DNA of 64,000 bases, from positions 1-64,000 of the forward strand of contig NZ_JBBMFJ010000015.1 of assembly GCF_040096075.1 (NCBI RefSeq). Direction: 5' to 3'. Made by a program: the position numbers and the translations under genes. The notes below the pieces were generated by a model, which was given only the letters and a program-made list of their open reading frames with translations, was not told where the DNA came from and made no database searches. Origin of the DNA: Brotaphodocola faecis (GTDB lineage Bacteria; Bacillota; Clostridia; Lachnospirales; Lachnospiraceae). Positions 44,512 to 52,709 of this stretch are shown in pieces (the stretch's first letter is position 1; each line of letters starts with the position of its first letter).

Positions 44512-45225
44512 CTATGCGGTTGCCGAGACCGCAAACCCCGGCGTTGGGTCGTAAAACTCATCAATTTTTGCGTAAATCCTCTGCCATATGCCGTTGTCTA
44601 TCGCAATATTGGAAAAACCCGCCTGCAACAGTAATTCCGTATCCCACTGTGGTCTCGGCTTCTGACACGGACGCAAAACGTTTTTCATCCGCTCGTATTC
44701 CTGCATGAGTCCAGTACTTACATCCTGGTGTGCATGGTGAGACGGTACGGCTGCCGGTTTTTCCCGGCAGTAGTCGGCGTCAAAATTCACCAGAATTCCT
44801 CCCGGCCGCAACAGTTTGTGCCATGTTTGATAAGCAAGCGGCAGATTTGGAAGCGCCCATGTGAGTTTTCGGGTAACAATGGCGTCAAAGGATGCGGGCG
44901 AAAAATCCGGCTTCTCTGCATCCATAACAAAAAAGTCGGCGGAAAGTTCAAGCCTGCCGGCTATTTTCTTTGCTTTCATGATCATGTCCGGTGTCAAATC
45001 AATACCTGTTACATGATGCCCTCGTTCAGCCAGAAGAAAAGCCAAAAAACCTGTACCCGTACCGATATCCAGGATATCCAGCTTCCGTCCCGGAGGAAGA
45101 TACCGATCCAATTCGGCAAGCCATTGTTCGTGCTTTTCACTGGCAAATTCCCTTTGCCGGAGCAGGGAAAATTTCTCCGCTCTTTGGGACCAGTATTTTT
45201 TCATGTCATTTTTGATTGTGTCCAT
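44512..45225 (-). CDS. Class I SAM-dependent methyltransferase, first of a pair
   Basis: Rossmann methyltransferase of 237 residues. Motif I is LDIGTGTGF near 54, then VTGIDLTPDMI, and RKLTWALPNLPLAYQTW as in its paralogue. The two proteins align along their length but differ in the C-terminal substrate region, so they may act one after the other on one molecule. It starts 20 bases after the aspartoacylase-family fragment. Confidence 0.85.
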   Translation of the reverse strand: MDTIKNDMKKYWSQRAEKFSLLRQREFASEKHEQWLAELDRYLPPGRKLDILDIGTGTGFLAFLLAERGHHVTGIDLTPDMIMKAKKIAGRLELSADFFVMDAEKPDFSPASFDAIVTRKLTWALPNLPLAYQTWHKLLRPGGILVNFDADYCREKPAAVPSHHAHQDVSTGLMQEYERMKNVLRPCQKPRPQWDTELLLQAGFSNIAIDNGIWQRIYAKIDEFYDPTPGFAVSATA

Positions 45226-45245
45226 ATCCTCTTAGTTTCCTTTTA

Positions 45246-45818
45246 TCAATCATTCAGCTCTCCATATGCAACCATCGGTGTTCCCTCCTCAATTCCCAGG
45301 GAGACGGTCTGATAGAGAATAACGCCCGTCGTTTTTGCAAAAATTCGCTCCGACAGTTCGCCGTAAATATCACGGATTTCTCCCAGAAGTTCATTTTTTA
45401 CAACCATGTCTCCAGGTAACTTTTGAGGATGCCAGCAGCCGTGGCATGGAGCGTTTTCATAATAAGCATTGCGGATCAGGTGTTGAGAAGACGTCACGGT
45501 CTGTATGCCATCGCGCAGAAATCCAAGCCCCCTCAGGATATTCCGTACATCCACAATATCTGCTTCTATTTCATGACGTTTCACCAGACCGCAGCCGCCC
45601 CGCTCAATAATAACAGCCGGAACACCCTTTTGGCCCGCCCAACTGTAAAAGCCATTTTCCGCACTGGACCGCACAATATAGGGAACGCTTGTCAGGCGCG
45701 CAATTTGTTCAAAGCTACGGCATACAGCTTCTTTTGCCGTCCCTTGAAAATAATTTTGTATTTTCTTCCTACCTTCTGCATACCTTTTCCTCCCCGTGCA
45801 ATATGAAATTGCTTTCAT
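45246..45818 (-). CDS. C-terminal part of an aspartoacylase/AstE-family protein, probably truncated
   Basis: A 190-residue reading frame resembling the C-terminal half of succinylglutamate desuccinylase/aspartoacylase-type zinc hydrolases (VPYIVRSSAENGFYSWAGQKG, VIIERGGCG, LGEIRDIYG, GVILYQTVSLGIEEGTPM). The N-terminal half with the zinc-binding His and Glu is missing. The sequence upstream is a structured leader with a terminator-like hairpin, not recognisable coding sequence. It may be a decayed gene or a reduced stand-alone domain. It is the first reading frame of the operon. The family name is from pattern recall and is tentative. Confidence 0.55.
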   Translation of the reverse strand: MKAISYCTGRKRYAEGRKKIQNYFQGTAKEAVCRSFEQIARLTSVPYIVRSSAENGFYSWAGQKGVPAVIIERGGCGLVKRHEIEADIVDVRNILRGLGFLRDGIQTVTSSQHLIRNAYYENAPCHGCWHPQKLPGDMVVKNELLGEIRDIYGELSERIFAKTTGVILYQTVSLGIEEGTPMVAYGELND

Positions 45819-45825
45819 TATTCAG

Positions 45826-45872
45826 AAAAAGAAAAAGTCTGCCGTTGCACTCCTATGTGCATACAGCAGACT
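45826..45872 (-). terminator. Terminator-like hairpin in the leader of the metal-type operon
   Basis: AGTCTGC pairs with GCAGACT, with an inner TGCAC/GTGCA stem, followed on the minus strand by TTTTTCTTTTT. It lies within the transcript, eight bases before the first reading frame. Confidence 0.65.
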
Positions 45873-46020
45873 TCTGTCTGTGTCGTTCCTGCTTCAGCTC
45901 TATCATGTGTTTTTTTATACCGCTTGATGACAGCGGAGGGCAGAGCAAAGCTGTGAGCAACCTTCTGGCCGCATTGCCGCTACGTGCAGGCAATCTTTGT
46001 GTTTCTGCAAATCTCAACCA
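45873..46020 (-). promoter_or_regulatory. Structured leader, possible riboswitch
   Basis: About 150 bases between the promoter and the terminator hairpin, with local stems such as ATTGCC/GGCAAT and CCGCT/AGCGG and no sensible reading frame. I could not match it to a named riboswitch class by eye. Confidence 0.35.
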
Positions 46021-46025
46021 TAAGA

Positions 46026-46053
46026 ATTATATCATGTTGCGCAATTTTGTGAA
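46026..46053 (-). promoter_or_regulatory. Promoter of the metal-type ABC operon
   Basis: TTCACA, 16 bases, TATAAT on the minus strand. Its -35 abuts the GC palindrome at 46055. Confidence 0.6.
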
Positions 46054-46054
46054 G

Positions 46055-46066
46055 CCCCCTAGGGGG
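46055..46066. promoter_or_regulatory. GC palindrome, likely CsoR/RcnR-family operator
   Basis: CCCCCTAGGGGG is a perfect 12-bp palindrome lying between the -35 boxes of two divergent promoters. CsoR/RcnR/InrS proteins bind G/C-tract palindromes, and the first gene on the plus side encodes such a protein. Confidence 0.65.
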
Positions 46067-46075
46067 ATGTTACAA

Positions 46076-46104
46076 TTGACAAATATCACATTTCTACGTA
46101 CAAT
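46076..46104 (+). promoter_or_regulatory. Promoter of the metal sensor and DUF3842 genes
   Basis: TTGACA, 17 bases, TACAAT, ten bases after the GC palindrome. Confidence 0.75.
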
Positions 46105-46142
46105 ACTATGGAATCTTAAACGCACAGGGAGGTGACCACACT

Positions 46143-46463
46143 ATGCCCAATTCCGCTCATCCCATTTCTGATCCCACAGAAGACAGTCATACACATCACC
46201 ACAGCCATACGCAGACCAAAGCGGTCATCAATCGTCTTTCCCGTGCCATTGGACACCTGGAATCAGTCAGGCGAATGGTAGAAGGCGGGCAAGACTGTGC
46301 GGATGTGTTAATTCAGCTTGCCGCAGTAAAATCTGCTATCAATAATATCGGTAAAGTTATCCTGAAGGATCACATCGATCATTGTCTGGTGGATGCCGTT
46401 AAGAATGGCGACAAAGAATCAATCGACCGTTTGAACAAAGCGATTGAGCAATTTATCAAATAA
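46143..46463 (+). CDS. CsoR/RcnR-family metal sensor, InrS-like
   Basis: Four-helix metal-responsive repressor of 106 residues. The ligand set reads His20, Cys52, His77, Cys81, which aligns one-for-one with the nickel site reported for InrS (His21, Cys53, His78, Cys82). The His-rich N terminus (seven His in residues 6-22) also fits nickel or cobalt. Classical CsoR (copper) shares the Cys-His-Cys part, so copper is a lesser alternative. GGGAGGTG precedes the ATG. It likely represses itself and the divergent operon through the GC palindrome. Confidence 0.88.
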   Translation: MPNSAHPISDPTEDSHTHHHSHTQTKAVINRLSRAIGHLESVRRMVEGGQDCADVLIQLAAVKSAINNIGKVILKDHIDHCLVDAVKNGDKESIDRLNKAIEQFIK

Positions 46464-46501
46464 CCCACAATCGCAAAAAGAAAAGGAGATGAAACGCCAA
46501 T

Positions 46502-46906
46502 ATGGATATATTAGTTATAGACGCTCAAGGCGGTGGTATTGGTAAACAACTTGTTATGGAAATCAAGCGCACTCTGCCTAGCATTACGGTTACAGCAGTC
46601 GGAACGAACTCTTTGGCGACATCTGCAATGTTAAAGGCCGGGGCAGATTTCGCAGCCACCGGAGAAAATGCTGTTGTAGTGTGTAGCGGGAAGGCCGATG
46701 TAATTATTGGTCCTATCGGAATTGTAATTGCAGACGCTCTGCTGGGAGAAATTACCCCCCGTATGGCATTGGCTGTTGCACAAAGCAGTGCAAAACGTAT
46801 TCTAATTCCCGTAAATCATTGTGATAATTTAGTAGCAGGTGTAGACGACTTAAATATCAGAAAGTTGATACAGGACGCAATCGATAAATTGCAGACCTTT
46901 AGTTGA
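46502..46906 (+). CDS. DUF3842 family protein
   Basis: A 134-residue protein with an N-terminal nucleotide-binding-like beta-alpha unit (MDILVIDAQGGGIGKQL) and VVVCSGKADVIIGPIGIVIADALLGEITP. Function is unknown for the family. It follows the metal sensor by 38 bases and should share its transcript; the pairing suggests a role in metal homeostasis. Its last codons overlap the 3' end of the converging recombinase remnant. Confidence 0.85.
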   Translation: MDILVIDAQGGGIGKQLVMEIKRTLPSITVTAVGTNSLATSAMLKAGADFAATGENAVVVCSGKADVIIGPIGIVIADALLGEITPRMALAVAQSSAKRILIPVNHCDNLVAGVDDLNIRKLIQDAIDKLQTFS

Positions 46907-48287
46907 TTTTTATTGATGGATCAGCCTTACCATTTTGACTGAATGTAAAAAGGTTCGCCCGGCTCTGCATCACCGCCAGATCGTGCAGGCGCTTCTGGTT
47001 GGCTTCCTGCTCCTCTTCCAGCGCCGCCGTCAGCTTCATAAACCGCTGCTCGGTCAGGACGCCTTTGGCCTTATCCGTATACAGGCTTAAAAACATCCCG
47101 TCAATTTCCTGATTCCGGACTTCCAGCCGTTTCCGTTCCTTCTCCGTCTGGGAAGCGTCCACCAGATATCGGCGCTCCATCCGGCTGCTGAGCCGCTGAT
47201 AGAACGCATCGGCATCCTTCATGGCCTGTTCCGCCAATTCCTGAATATCCTTCAGCACCAGATTATACAAATCCCTTGCCTCAATCTTGTGGCTGGTACA
47301 TGCGTTCTTGCCCAACCGGTTGTAGGTCTGGCAGATATAGTATGCCTTATCAATCGGCTCCCGCATTTCGCCGGTGAAGCGGTTCTTCCCGGTTCTGCCG
47401 ACTTTTTCATACCACACCTGCATAGACTTCCCGCAGGTGGCGCAGTAGACAAGCCCGTGGAACAGGTTGTAGAAGGGGCAGGCGTTGCCTTTCATAATGG
47501 TGGGTCTGCGGTCAATGATTTCCTCCACCTGTTCCCATTCCTCCGGCGTCACAACCGCTTCGTGGCAGCCCTCAATCACTTCCCAGTCTTCACGGGGGAT
47601 AATGTCATAGGTGTTGGAGCGGATGCCTTTCTGATGTGTCCGGCAGACAAGATGTGCGCCTTTATAAAAGGGGTTCCGCAGGATATGGCTGATCCTCGCA
47701 CTTCCCCATGAATAGTAATTTAAGTCACATTCTGTATTGCTCTTTACTCTGGTAATAGGGATTTTATCATCCATGAGCTGCTTTGCAATCCGCATACAGC
47801 CCCAGCCATCCAGCGCCATATCATAGATTTTTCGGATAACCGGCGCAGTATCCGGGTCAAGGATGAGATGCCCTTTGTCCTCCGGGTCACGCATCAGGCC
47901 AAGAGGCGGCTGCCCGCCGCAGAACTTTCCCTGACGGGAACGGGTCATACGCCCCGCCAGCACCTTTTTGGAAATATCCCGGCTATACATGTCGTTCAGG
48001 ATATTCTTAAAGGGCGTGATGTCCATTTCCTAACGGGTCAGGCTGTCCACGCCATCCGTGATGGCGATATAACGTACATTGTGTTTTGGGAAAAAGATTT
48101 CGATATAGCTTCCGGCTTCGATATAGTTCCTACCAAGTCTGGATAGGTCTTTGGTGACAACGCAGCCGATTTTCCCCGCCCCAATGTCAGCAATCATGCG
48201 CTGGAAGGCAGGACGGTTGAAAGATGAAGTTAGATAACGATACTTTTTGAAACACAGTAAAATCAAGGTTTTTCGGACAACGGACAA
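46899..48287 (-). pseudogene. Large serine recombinase remnant
   Basis: Remnant of a Tn4451/TndX-type large serine recombinase. Homology begins abruptly near 48221 (FNRPAFQRMIADIGAGKIGCVVTKDLSRLGRN), so the N-terminal part with the catalytic Ser is gone and foreign codons precede it. An amber TAG at 48030-48032 interrupts GVDSLTR / EMDITPFKN, probably a CAG to TAG change. The rest is intact: recombinase domain, zinc ribbon (CATCGKS, then Cys-Thr-Ser-His region) and coiled coil. It marks an old mobile element beside the metal-transport genes. Confidence 0.85.
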
Positions 48288-48325
48288 GCATGGTTTGTAC
48301 TACAACTAAATATTGCACCGCACCA

Positions 48326-48372
48326 GCGGCGTTTCCCACTTCCACACGGAAGAACAGGAACGCCGCTTTTTT
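48326..48372 (+). terminator. Terminator-like hairpin
   Basis: GCGGCGTT pairs with AACGCCGC, with an inner CTTCC/GGAAG stem, followed by TTTTTT on the plus strand. No plus-strand gene just upstream is intact, so it is probably a relic of the mobile element. Confidence 0.6.
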
Positions 48373-48468
48373 CATGCCCTTTGTTACGCAGTAGGGGCAG
48401 AAAAAGCCTTGCTACAAGCGGCTTTGCGGGCGTGTTTTTCGTGCGGTAAGGGATTTATACCTTTTCCC

Positions 48469-48699
48469 TCAAAATCGCCGTTTCTGAACCGTCAGGATTT
48501 CCCATGGAATCTCCTCGTACTTCTGGCAGCTTTCGGTTGTTCCCTCTTTTGCGAAACGACAGTTCCTGCACTGCGGTGTGAAAAGCTGATAATTACTCCC
48601 ATACTCTTTTTGCATTTCCTCGTCCATCTGCCACTGTTCTTCCAGTGTCAGTGTGCGGGGTTCTTCATTTTCATTCTGTATCTTCTCCTGATCTGGCAT
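48469..48699 (-). CDS. Small cysteine-containing protein of unknown function
   Basis: A 76-residue protein with a good ribosome-binding site (GAGGGGG) before its ATG. The N-terminal half is acidic and rich in Glu and Gln. The C-terminal half has Cys-x2-Cys (QCRNCRF) plus one more Cys, suggesting a small metal-binding knuckle. I do not recognise the family. It lies beside the recombinase remnant and may be cargo of the same element. Confidence 0.6.
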   Translation of the reverse strand: MPDQEKIQNENEEPRTLTLEEQWQMDEEMQKEYGSNYQLFTPQCRNCRFAKEGTTESCQKYEEIPWEILTVQKRRF

Positions 48700-48844
48700 A
48701 GGATCCCCCTCTTCTTTCTGCTGTCATAATACAAAACCCGCCCGTTTTCGAAACTTCCTAACGAATCTCGCCCACCCAAAATGCACTCCTCCTCTCTGCC
48801 ATTTCCTGCTGTTTTCATGTTTTGTTGTAATTTTGTTTCTTTCT

Positions 48845-50614
48845 CTACTGCGCAGAGGTTTCCGGCGCGGTCGGCTTTGCTACGGCCTGTCCTTCTGCAG
48901 GTACATTGCTTTTTTCTGGCGCAGTTGTACCTTTTTCAGCCATGTTTTCTGCCTCAGTTGTTTTCTCTGCCACCGTGGTGTCTTTCGCTGCTGTCATCTT
49001 CTCTGCCGCTGTTGTTTTTTCTGCTGTCGTTGTTTTTTCTGCTGCCGTGGTTTTCTCTGACGCAGTTGTTTTCTCTGACGTTCCTTTTGTGGCAGCTGCA
49101 GAGCTTTCCGGCGCTACCTTCTCTTTCTGGCCAGGAACGTAATCATCCGGCATGCCGTCCACCGTTGCTGCCACCGTAGTCTTTGCTGCTGCGGAGGTCT
49201 CCTTCACCTGAGTCTTTCCGCTGTTGCGGCGGATGATGGCTGCATGCCCCTTGTACTCCTTGGAGTGGTCCTCGGTCCGCTCTACTACTTCGCCATTCTT
49301 CTTCACCACCTTATAAGTGATCCAGCGGCTTCCCTTGGTTCCGGCTTTCTTTACCACCTCGGTTCCCGGCGCAAGCGTCGGGTCTTCCTCGTAGGTTGGT
49401 TCCGGCGTATCCAGTTCCTCCACCTTTTCTGATTCCAGACTCCAGGTCACTCCATCTTCCAGAATCGGAACTCCGTAAATGGCCACCGTAGTCTTCCGGT
49501 TGCTGTAGCTGGCCCGGATGCCAATAGCTACCTCCGAAGTATTCACAAACCGGAAATCCGGGTAATCCCAGCTGATGGCCGCATCCTGGCCCGGAGTAAC
49601 ATAGTTTGGCTCAAAGGTGTGAGACCGGCGGTAGGTAATATTCATACCGGAGCGGAACGCCACCTGATATAAAGTAGAAGAAACCTGGCAGACGCCGCCG
49701 CCCAGCTCCTGCACCACCTCGCCGCTGTTGTAAGCCGCTGCCTCCTGGTATCCCTTTTCTGCCGTTCTCGGCCCGACGATCTTGTTAAATGAGAATTCCT
49801 CGCCCGGCTTCACAATAGTTCCGTTGATAGCTTCTGCCGCCAGCCGTACATTGGTGTTGCGCTTTTCGTTGGCTGTCGTTTCCGTGGTGAAAGAAGCCAG
49901 CTTCTCATAGCGCGCCCGCGCCTCTGCCTCGGAATACTTCGGCCGGGTCGTGCTCACCTCTGCCGCAATCACAGCGTCATAACTGCCATTTACCGCTGCG
50001 TCTGCCAGATCTGACGCCAGTTTTTCCTGGTTTACCGCAATTCCCGGCGTTCCCTCAGAAAAGAGGAATTTATCACTCGCCGCATCGTAATCATAAATGG
50101 TACTGCTCTTCGCCTTTACATCCCAGACCGCCGCAATTTTCTCTGCAGCAGCCTTCGCGCTTTCCCGCAGCGTATCCGAATCTATCACGGAAAACGTATA
50201 GTCACCAGCTGCCTTCACCGTACAGATCCCATCCAGAAATGTCTCCAGTTCCGCATCCAGAATATTATCCGCATCCAAAGTCTCTCCGTTATACGTCACT
50301 GTAACCTTCCAAGGATACTCCTTCGCAATGGCCTCCTTCGCCTCTGCCCGGGTCATACCGGTGAGGGAAATGCCATTCACCCGGATGTCATCCGACGCAA
50401 AGGTTGTCTCGATCACCATACTGCTCTCCGGCTCCGCATTGCTGCTCTTTTTCCCTGACAGCATGTGCGCCGCCGCAAACACCACTGCAACCAGGGCCAC
50501 CGCAGCGCCGCCTACCATCATGCGCTCCCGCTGCACCCGTTTTTTCCGCATTTGTTCCACCCGCTGCATAGCAGGGGATTTTCCTCTGTAAGATTCCTTC
50601 TGTCTGTCACGCAT
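48845..50614 (-). CDS. VanW family surface protein with G5 domain
   Basis: A membrane-anchored extracytoplasmic protein of 589 residues. A basic N terminus is followed by one TM helix (about 34-51). Two peptidoglycan-binding-4-like domains come next (about 75-245). The VanW domain has NVRLAAEAINGTIVKPGEEFSFN, GGGVCQVSSTLY and RRSHTFEPNYV, and a G5 domain follows near 415-475 (KKAGTKGSRWITYKVV). The last 110 residues are a Thr/Ala/Glu/Lys tail with degenerate EKTTAAEKTT repeats, typical of a wall-spanning stalk. No sortase motif ends it. VanW is not itself proven to act in glycopeptide resistance. Confidence 0.88.
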   Translation of the reverse strand: MRDRQKESYRGKSPAMQRVEQMRKKRVQRERMMVGGAAVALVAVVFAAAHMLSGKKSSNAEPESSMVIETTFASDDIRVNGISLTGMTRAEAKEAIAKEYPWKVTVTYNGETLDADNILDAELETFLDGICTVKAAGDYTFSVIDSDTLRESAKAAAEKIAAVWDVKAKSSTIYDYDAASDKFLFSEGTPGIAVNQEKLASDLADAAVNGSYDAVIAAEVSTTRPKYSEAEARARYEKLASFTTETTANEKRNTNVRLAAEAINGTIVKPGEEFSFNKIVGPRTAEKGYQEAAAYNSGEVVQELGGGVCQVSSTLYQVAFRSGMNITYRRSHTFEPNYVTPGQDAAISWDYPDFRFVNTSEVAIGIRASYSNRKTTVAIYGVPILEDGVTWSLESEKVEELDTPEPTYEEDPTLAPGTEVVKKAGTKGSRWITYKVVKKNGEVVERTEDHSKEYKGHAAIIRRNSGKTQVKETSAAAKTTVAATVDGMPDDYVPGQKEKVAPESSAAATKGTSEKTTASEKTTAAEKTTTAEKTTAAEKMTAAKDTTVAEKTTEAENMAEKGTTAPEKSNVPAEGQAVAKPTAPETSAQ

Positions 50615-50721
50615 TTTGGTTCGTTCCTTTGTAATTCATTTTGTATCCCAATATAACAGATTTCCCCCTGACTGTCATCAGGGGGAAAAACGAATTCAAA
50701 AAAACTTAATAAACACGGAAA

Positions 50722-51918
50722 TCATTCCCGCTCCAGCAGTTTCTCAAACGTACCATCCATCCCCAGTGCCCCCAGCGGCGCCGTAATCAGAATCGCCATA
50801 ACTGCCATGGAAAGCACAATCTGACCGCACGGAAGTCCCATCGCCATCGGCACAGATCCAATGGCTGCCTGAACCGTTGCCTTTGGCAGATAGGCGATGA
50901 CACAGAACAGACGCTCTTTCCGGTTCAGCTCGGTTCCCACAAGGCAGATCAGCACGCCTGCCGTGCGGAACAACAGTGCGGTAAAGATCATAAGAACTGC
51001 CGCCAGACCTGCTCCCATGGTGTAGCGAATATCTACCGCCGCGCCCACCAGCACAAACAGCAGCACCTCTGCTGCCAGCCACAGCTTGCCAAATTTCTCG
51101 GACAGGCGCGCCGATACTGCTTTGATGCTCCGCAGCTTCAGCACACAGGCCATACCGACCACAGCCAGAAGCCCGGACACGGAAAGATACGGCTTCACCC
51201 AGGTTTCCACGGACATCAGCAGGAACGATACGCCCAGCACAATAATGACCTTCATGCTGTTGCGGACGTAATGTTCTTTCGCATAGGCCGTCTCAAAGAA
51301 CAGGCTTAACAGCCATCCAGCGGCAGCGCCCAGCAAAATGCCGCTCACAATGGACACCGGAATGTTGGCGAAATCCATCAGCCGCGCGCTTCCGCCCTGG
51401 GCCATGCCCGAAAAGGTAGAAAACAAGACGATGACAAAAATATCATCGCAGGATGCCCCGGCCAGAATCATCTGCGGAATGCTCTTCTTTGTTCCGTAGC
51501 CCGTTTCCATCAGCTTCACCATACGGGGAACTACCACCGCCGGGGAAACAGCAGCCAGCACCGCGCCCATCACGGCTGCCTCGATGCGGTTAATTCCAAG
51601 AATCATGGGCGCAAACAGCACATAGCCCAACAGTTCAAAGCTCGCCGGTACGCAGGACAACATGACGGCAGGCCGTCCCACCTTCTTTAAATCTGCCAGA
51701 TTCAGTGACAGTCCCGCCTTCACCAGAATGATGATCAGCGCCATCTGCCGCAGTTCTGACGAAATGGAAAGAATAGACGGATCCAGAAGATCCAGCACAT
51801 ACGGCCCCAGTACAATACCGGTCAGGAGCATGCCGATGATACGCGGCAGGCGGATGCGCTGGCAGATAGCCGCCATGGCCAGACCCACCAGAAAAATAAA
51901 TGAAAGTGACGTTAACAT
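50722..51918 (-). CDS. Cation:proton antiporter (CPA2/NhaP-like)
   Basis: Sodium/proton-exchanger-type membrane protein of 398 residues with about 12 hydrophobic segments. It starts LTSLSFIFLVGLAMAAICQRIRLPRIIG and has LVKAGLSLNLADL and ILAGASCDDIFVIVLF, where the paired acidic residues replace the usual ND/DD motif. GGAGG precedes the ATG at 51918. The gene stands behind a long structured leader with a terminator, so its expression is probably set by an RNA switch. Confidence 0.88.
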   Translation of the reverse strand: MLTSLSFIFLVGLAMAAICQRIRLPRIIGMLLTGIVLGPYVLDLLDPSILSISSELRQMALIIILVKAGLSLNLADLKKVGRPAVMLSCVPASFELLGYVLFAPMILGINRIEAAVMGAVLAAVSPAVVVPRMVKLMETGYGTKKSIPQMILAGASCDDIFVIVLFSTFSGMAQGGSARLMDFANIPVSIVSGILLGAAAGWLLSLFFETAYAKEHYVRNSMKVIIVLGVSFLLMSVETWVKPYLSVSGLLAVVGMACVLKLRSIKAVSARLSEKFGKLWLAAEVLLFVLVGAAVDIRYTMGAGLAAVLMIFTALLFRTAGVLICLVGTELNRKERLFCVIAYLPKATVQAAIGSVPMAMGLPCGQIVLSMAVMAILITAPLGALGMDGTFEKLLERE

Positions 51919-51937
51919 AAGTTTTCCTCCTTTTTTT

Positions 51938-52075
51938 ACAGGGTCCATTGCTCGCGAAAAAAAAGCCAATGACCCTGTGATTTTCTCACAGAAGTCATCA
52001 GCTTTGTATAAGCGGTTCTGGTTTCCCAGGGGAGAACTTCATTCCCTGTCGGTATTCTACTTGATTTTACCCGAT
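51938..52075 (-). promoter_or_regulatory. Riboswitch-like leader of the antiporter gene
   Basis: On the minus strand, a candidate aptamer (52004-52075, with GGGAA and TTCTCCC pairing and conserved-looking ACCGCTTATAC) leads into a strong terminator: arms 51986-52003 and 51964-51980, then eight T. The terminator's 3' arm can instead pair with 51938-51950 (ACAGGGTC...ATTG with CAAT...GACCCTGT), so two states exclude each other. Cation antiporters are regular targets of sodium (DUF1646-type) riboswitches; the class assignment here is tentative. Confidence 0.6.
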
Positions 52076-52163
52076 TTGTAAAGTTATTTTTTGTTTGCCG
52101 CCTTATCCGCATCCTTACTCAAAAATACAGTTAAGTTTGTTACGCAGATTGTATTTTTTAGTG

Positions 52164-52655
52164 TTATAGTGCCTTTTCGTAACACAAATACGCATGTTCA
52201 TGCATGAAACATTCACCGACCTCATCATAGGCAAATACTTTATAGGAAGCTAGCGCCTTTTTATTTTCCTTCGCCACCAGGATATGCACGCTCTTATAAC
52301 CCTGGCGGCGCAGCTCTTCGATAGCTCCCGCCATCAGCTTTCTGGCAATGCCCTGATTCTGATAGTTTTCCTTTACGCCCAGTCTGGAAAGCTCCCGCCC
52401 GGGCTGCAGCTCCGGCGTCCAGCAGGTCAGATTCTCTACCTTTGGATCCTCATCGATGGAAATGACCCCCTCCATCTCCCCGGTTTCCTCGTCCCGCAGA
52501 CAGAACAGCGCCTTGCGGGATAAGTCAAAGTCCACATCGCTGCGGGCCGGATAATCCGCGGTCCAGGCGCAGAACGGGGTACCCACCAGGGAACGGTAGA
52601 GCGCCAGAACCTCGTCCGCCTCGCTTTCCTTTACATGTTCAAACACAAATGCCAT
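52164..52655 (-). CDS. GNAT family N-acetyltransferase
   Basis: Acetyl-CoA-dependent N-acyltransferase of 163 residues. The CoA-binding motif A is LSRLGVKENYQNQGIARKLM near 110-125, followed by the beta-5 and alpha-4 part VHILVAKENKKALASYKVF. The substrate cannot be told. It lies after the opp operon, with a hairpin in between, and ahead of the antiporter leader. Confidence 0.88.
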   Translation of the reverse strand: MAFVFEHVKESEADEVLALYRSLVGTPFCAWTADYPARSDVDFDLSRKALFCLRDEETGEMEGVISIDEDPKVENLTCWTPELQPGRELSRLGVKENYQNQGIARKLMAGAIEELRRQGYKSVHILVAKENKKALASYKVFAYDEVGECFMHEHAYLCYEKAL

Positions 52656-52677
52656 CCAAAATCTCCTCCTTATGAAA

Positions 52678-52704
52678 ACAGGCAGCCCATTACGGACCGC
52701 CTGT
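52678..52704 (-). terminator. Terminator-like hairpin after oppF
   Basis: ACAGGC pairs with GCCTGT, with further imperfect inner pairing, followed by TTTTC on the minus strand. The T-run is short, so some read-through into the GNAT gene is likely. Confidence 0.55.
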
Positions 52705-52709
52705 ACTTT

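Noticed and set aside
48900..49100. Short direct repeats that look like a tandem array
   Set aside because: They encode the EKTTAAEKTT-type tail of the VanW protein; spacing is irregular and there are no spacers as in CRISPR.
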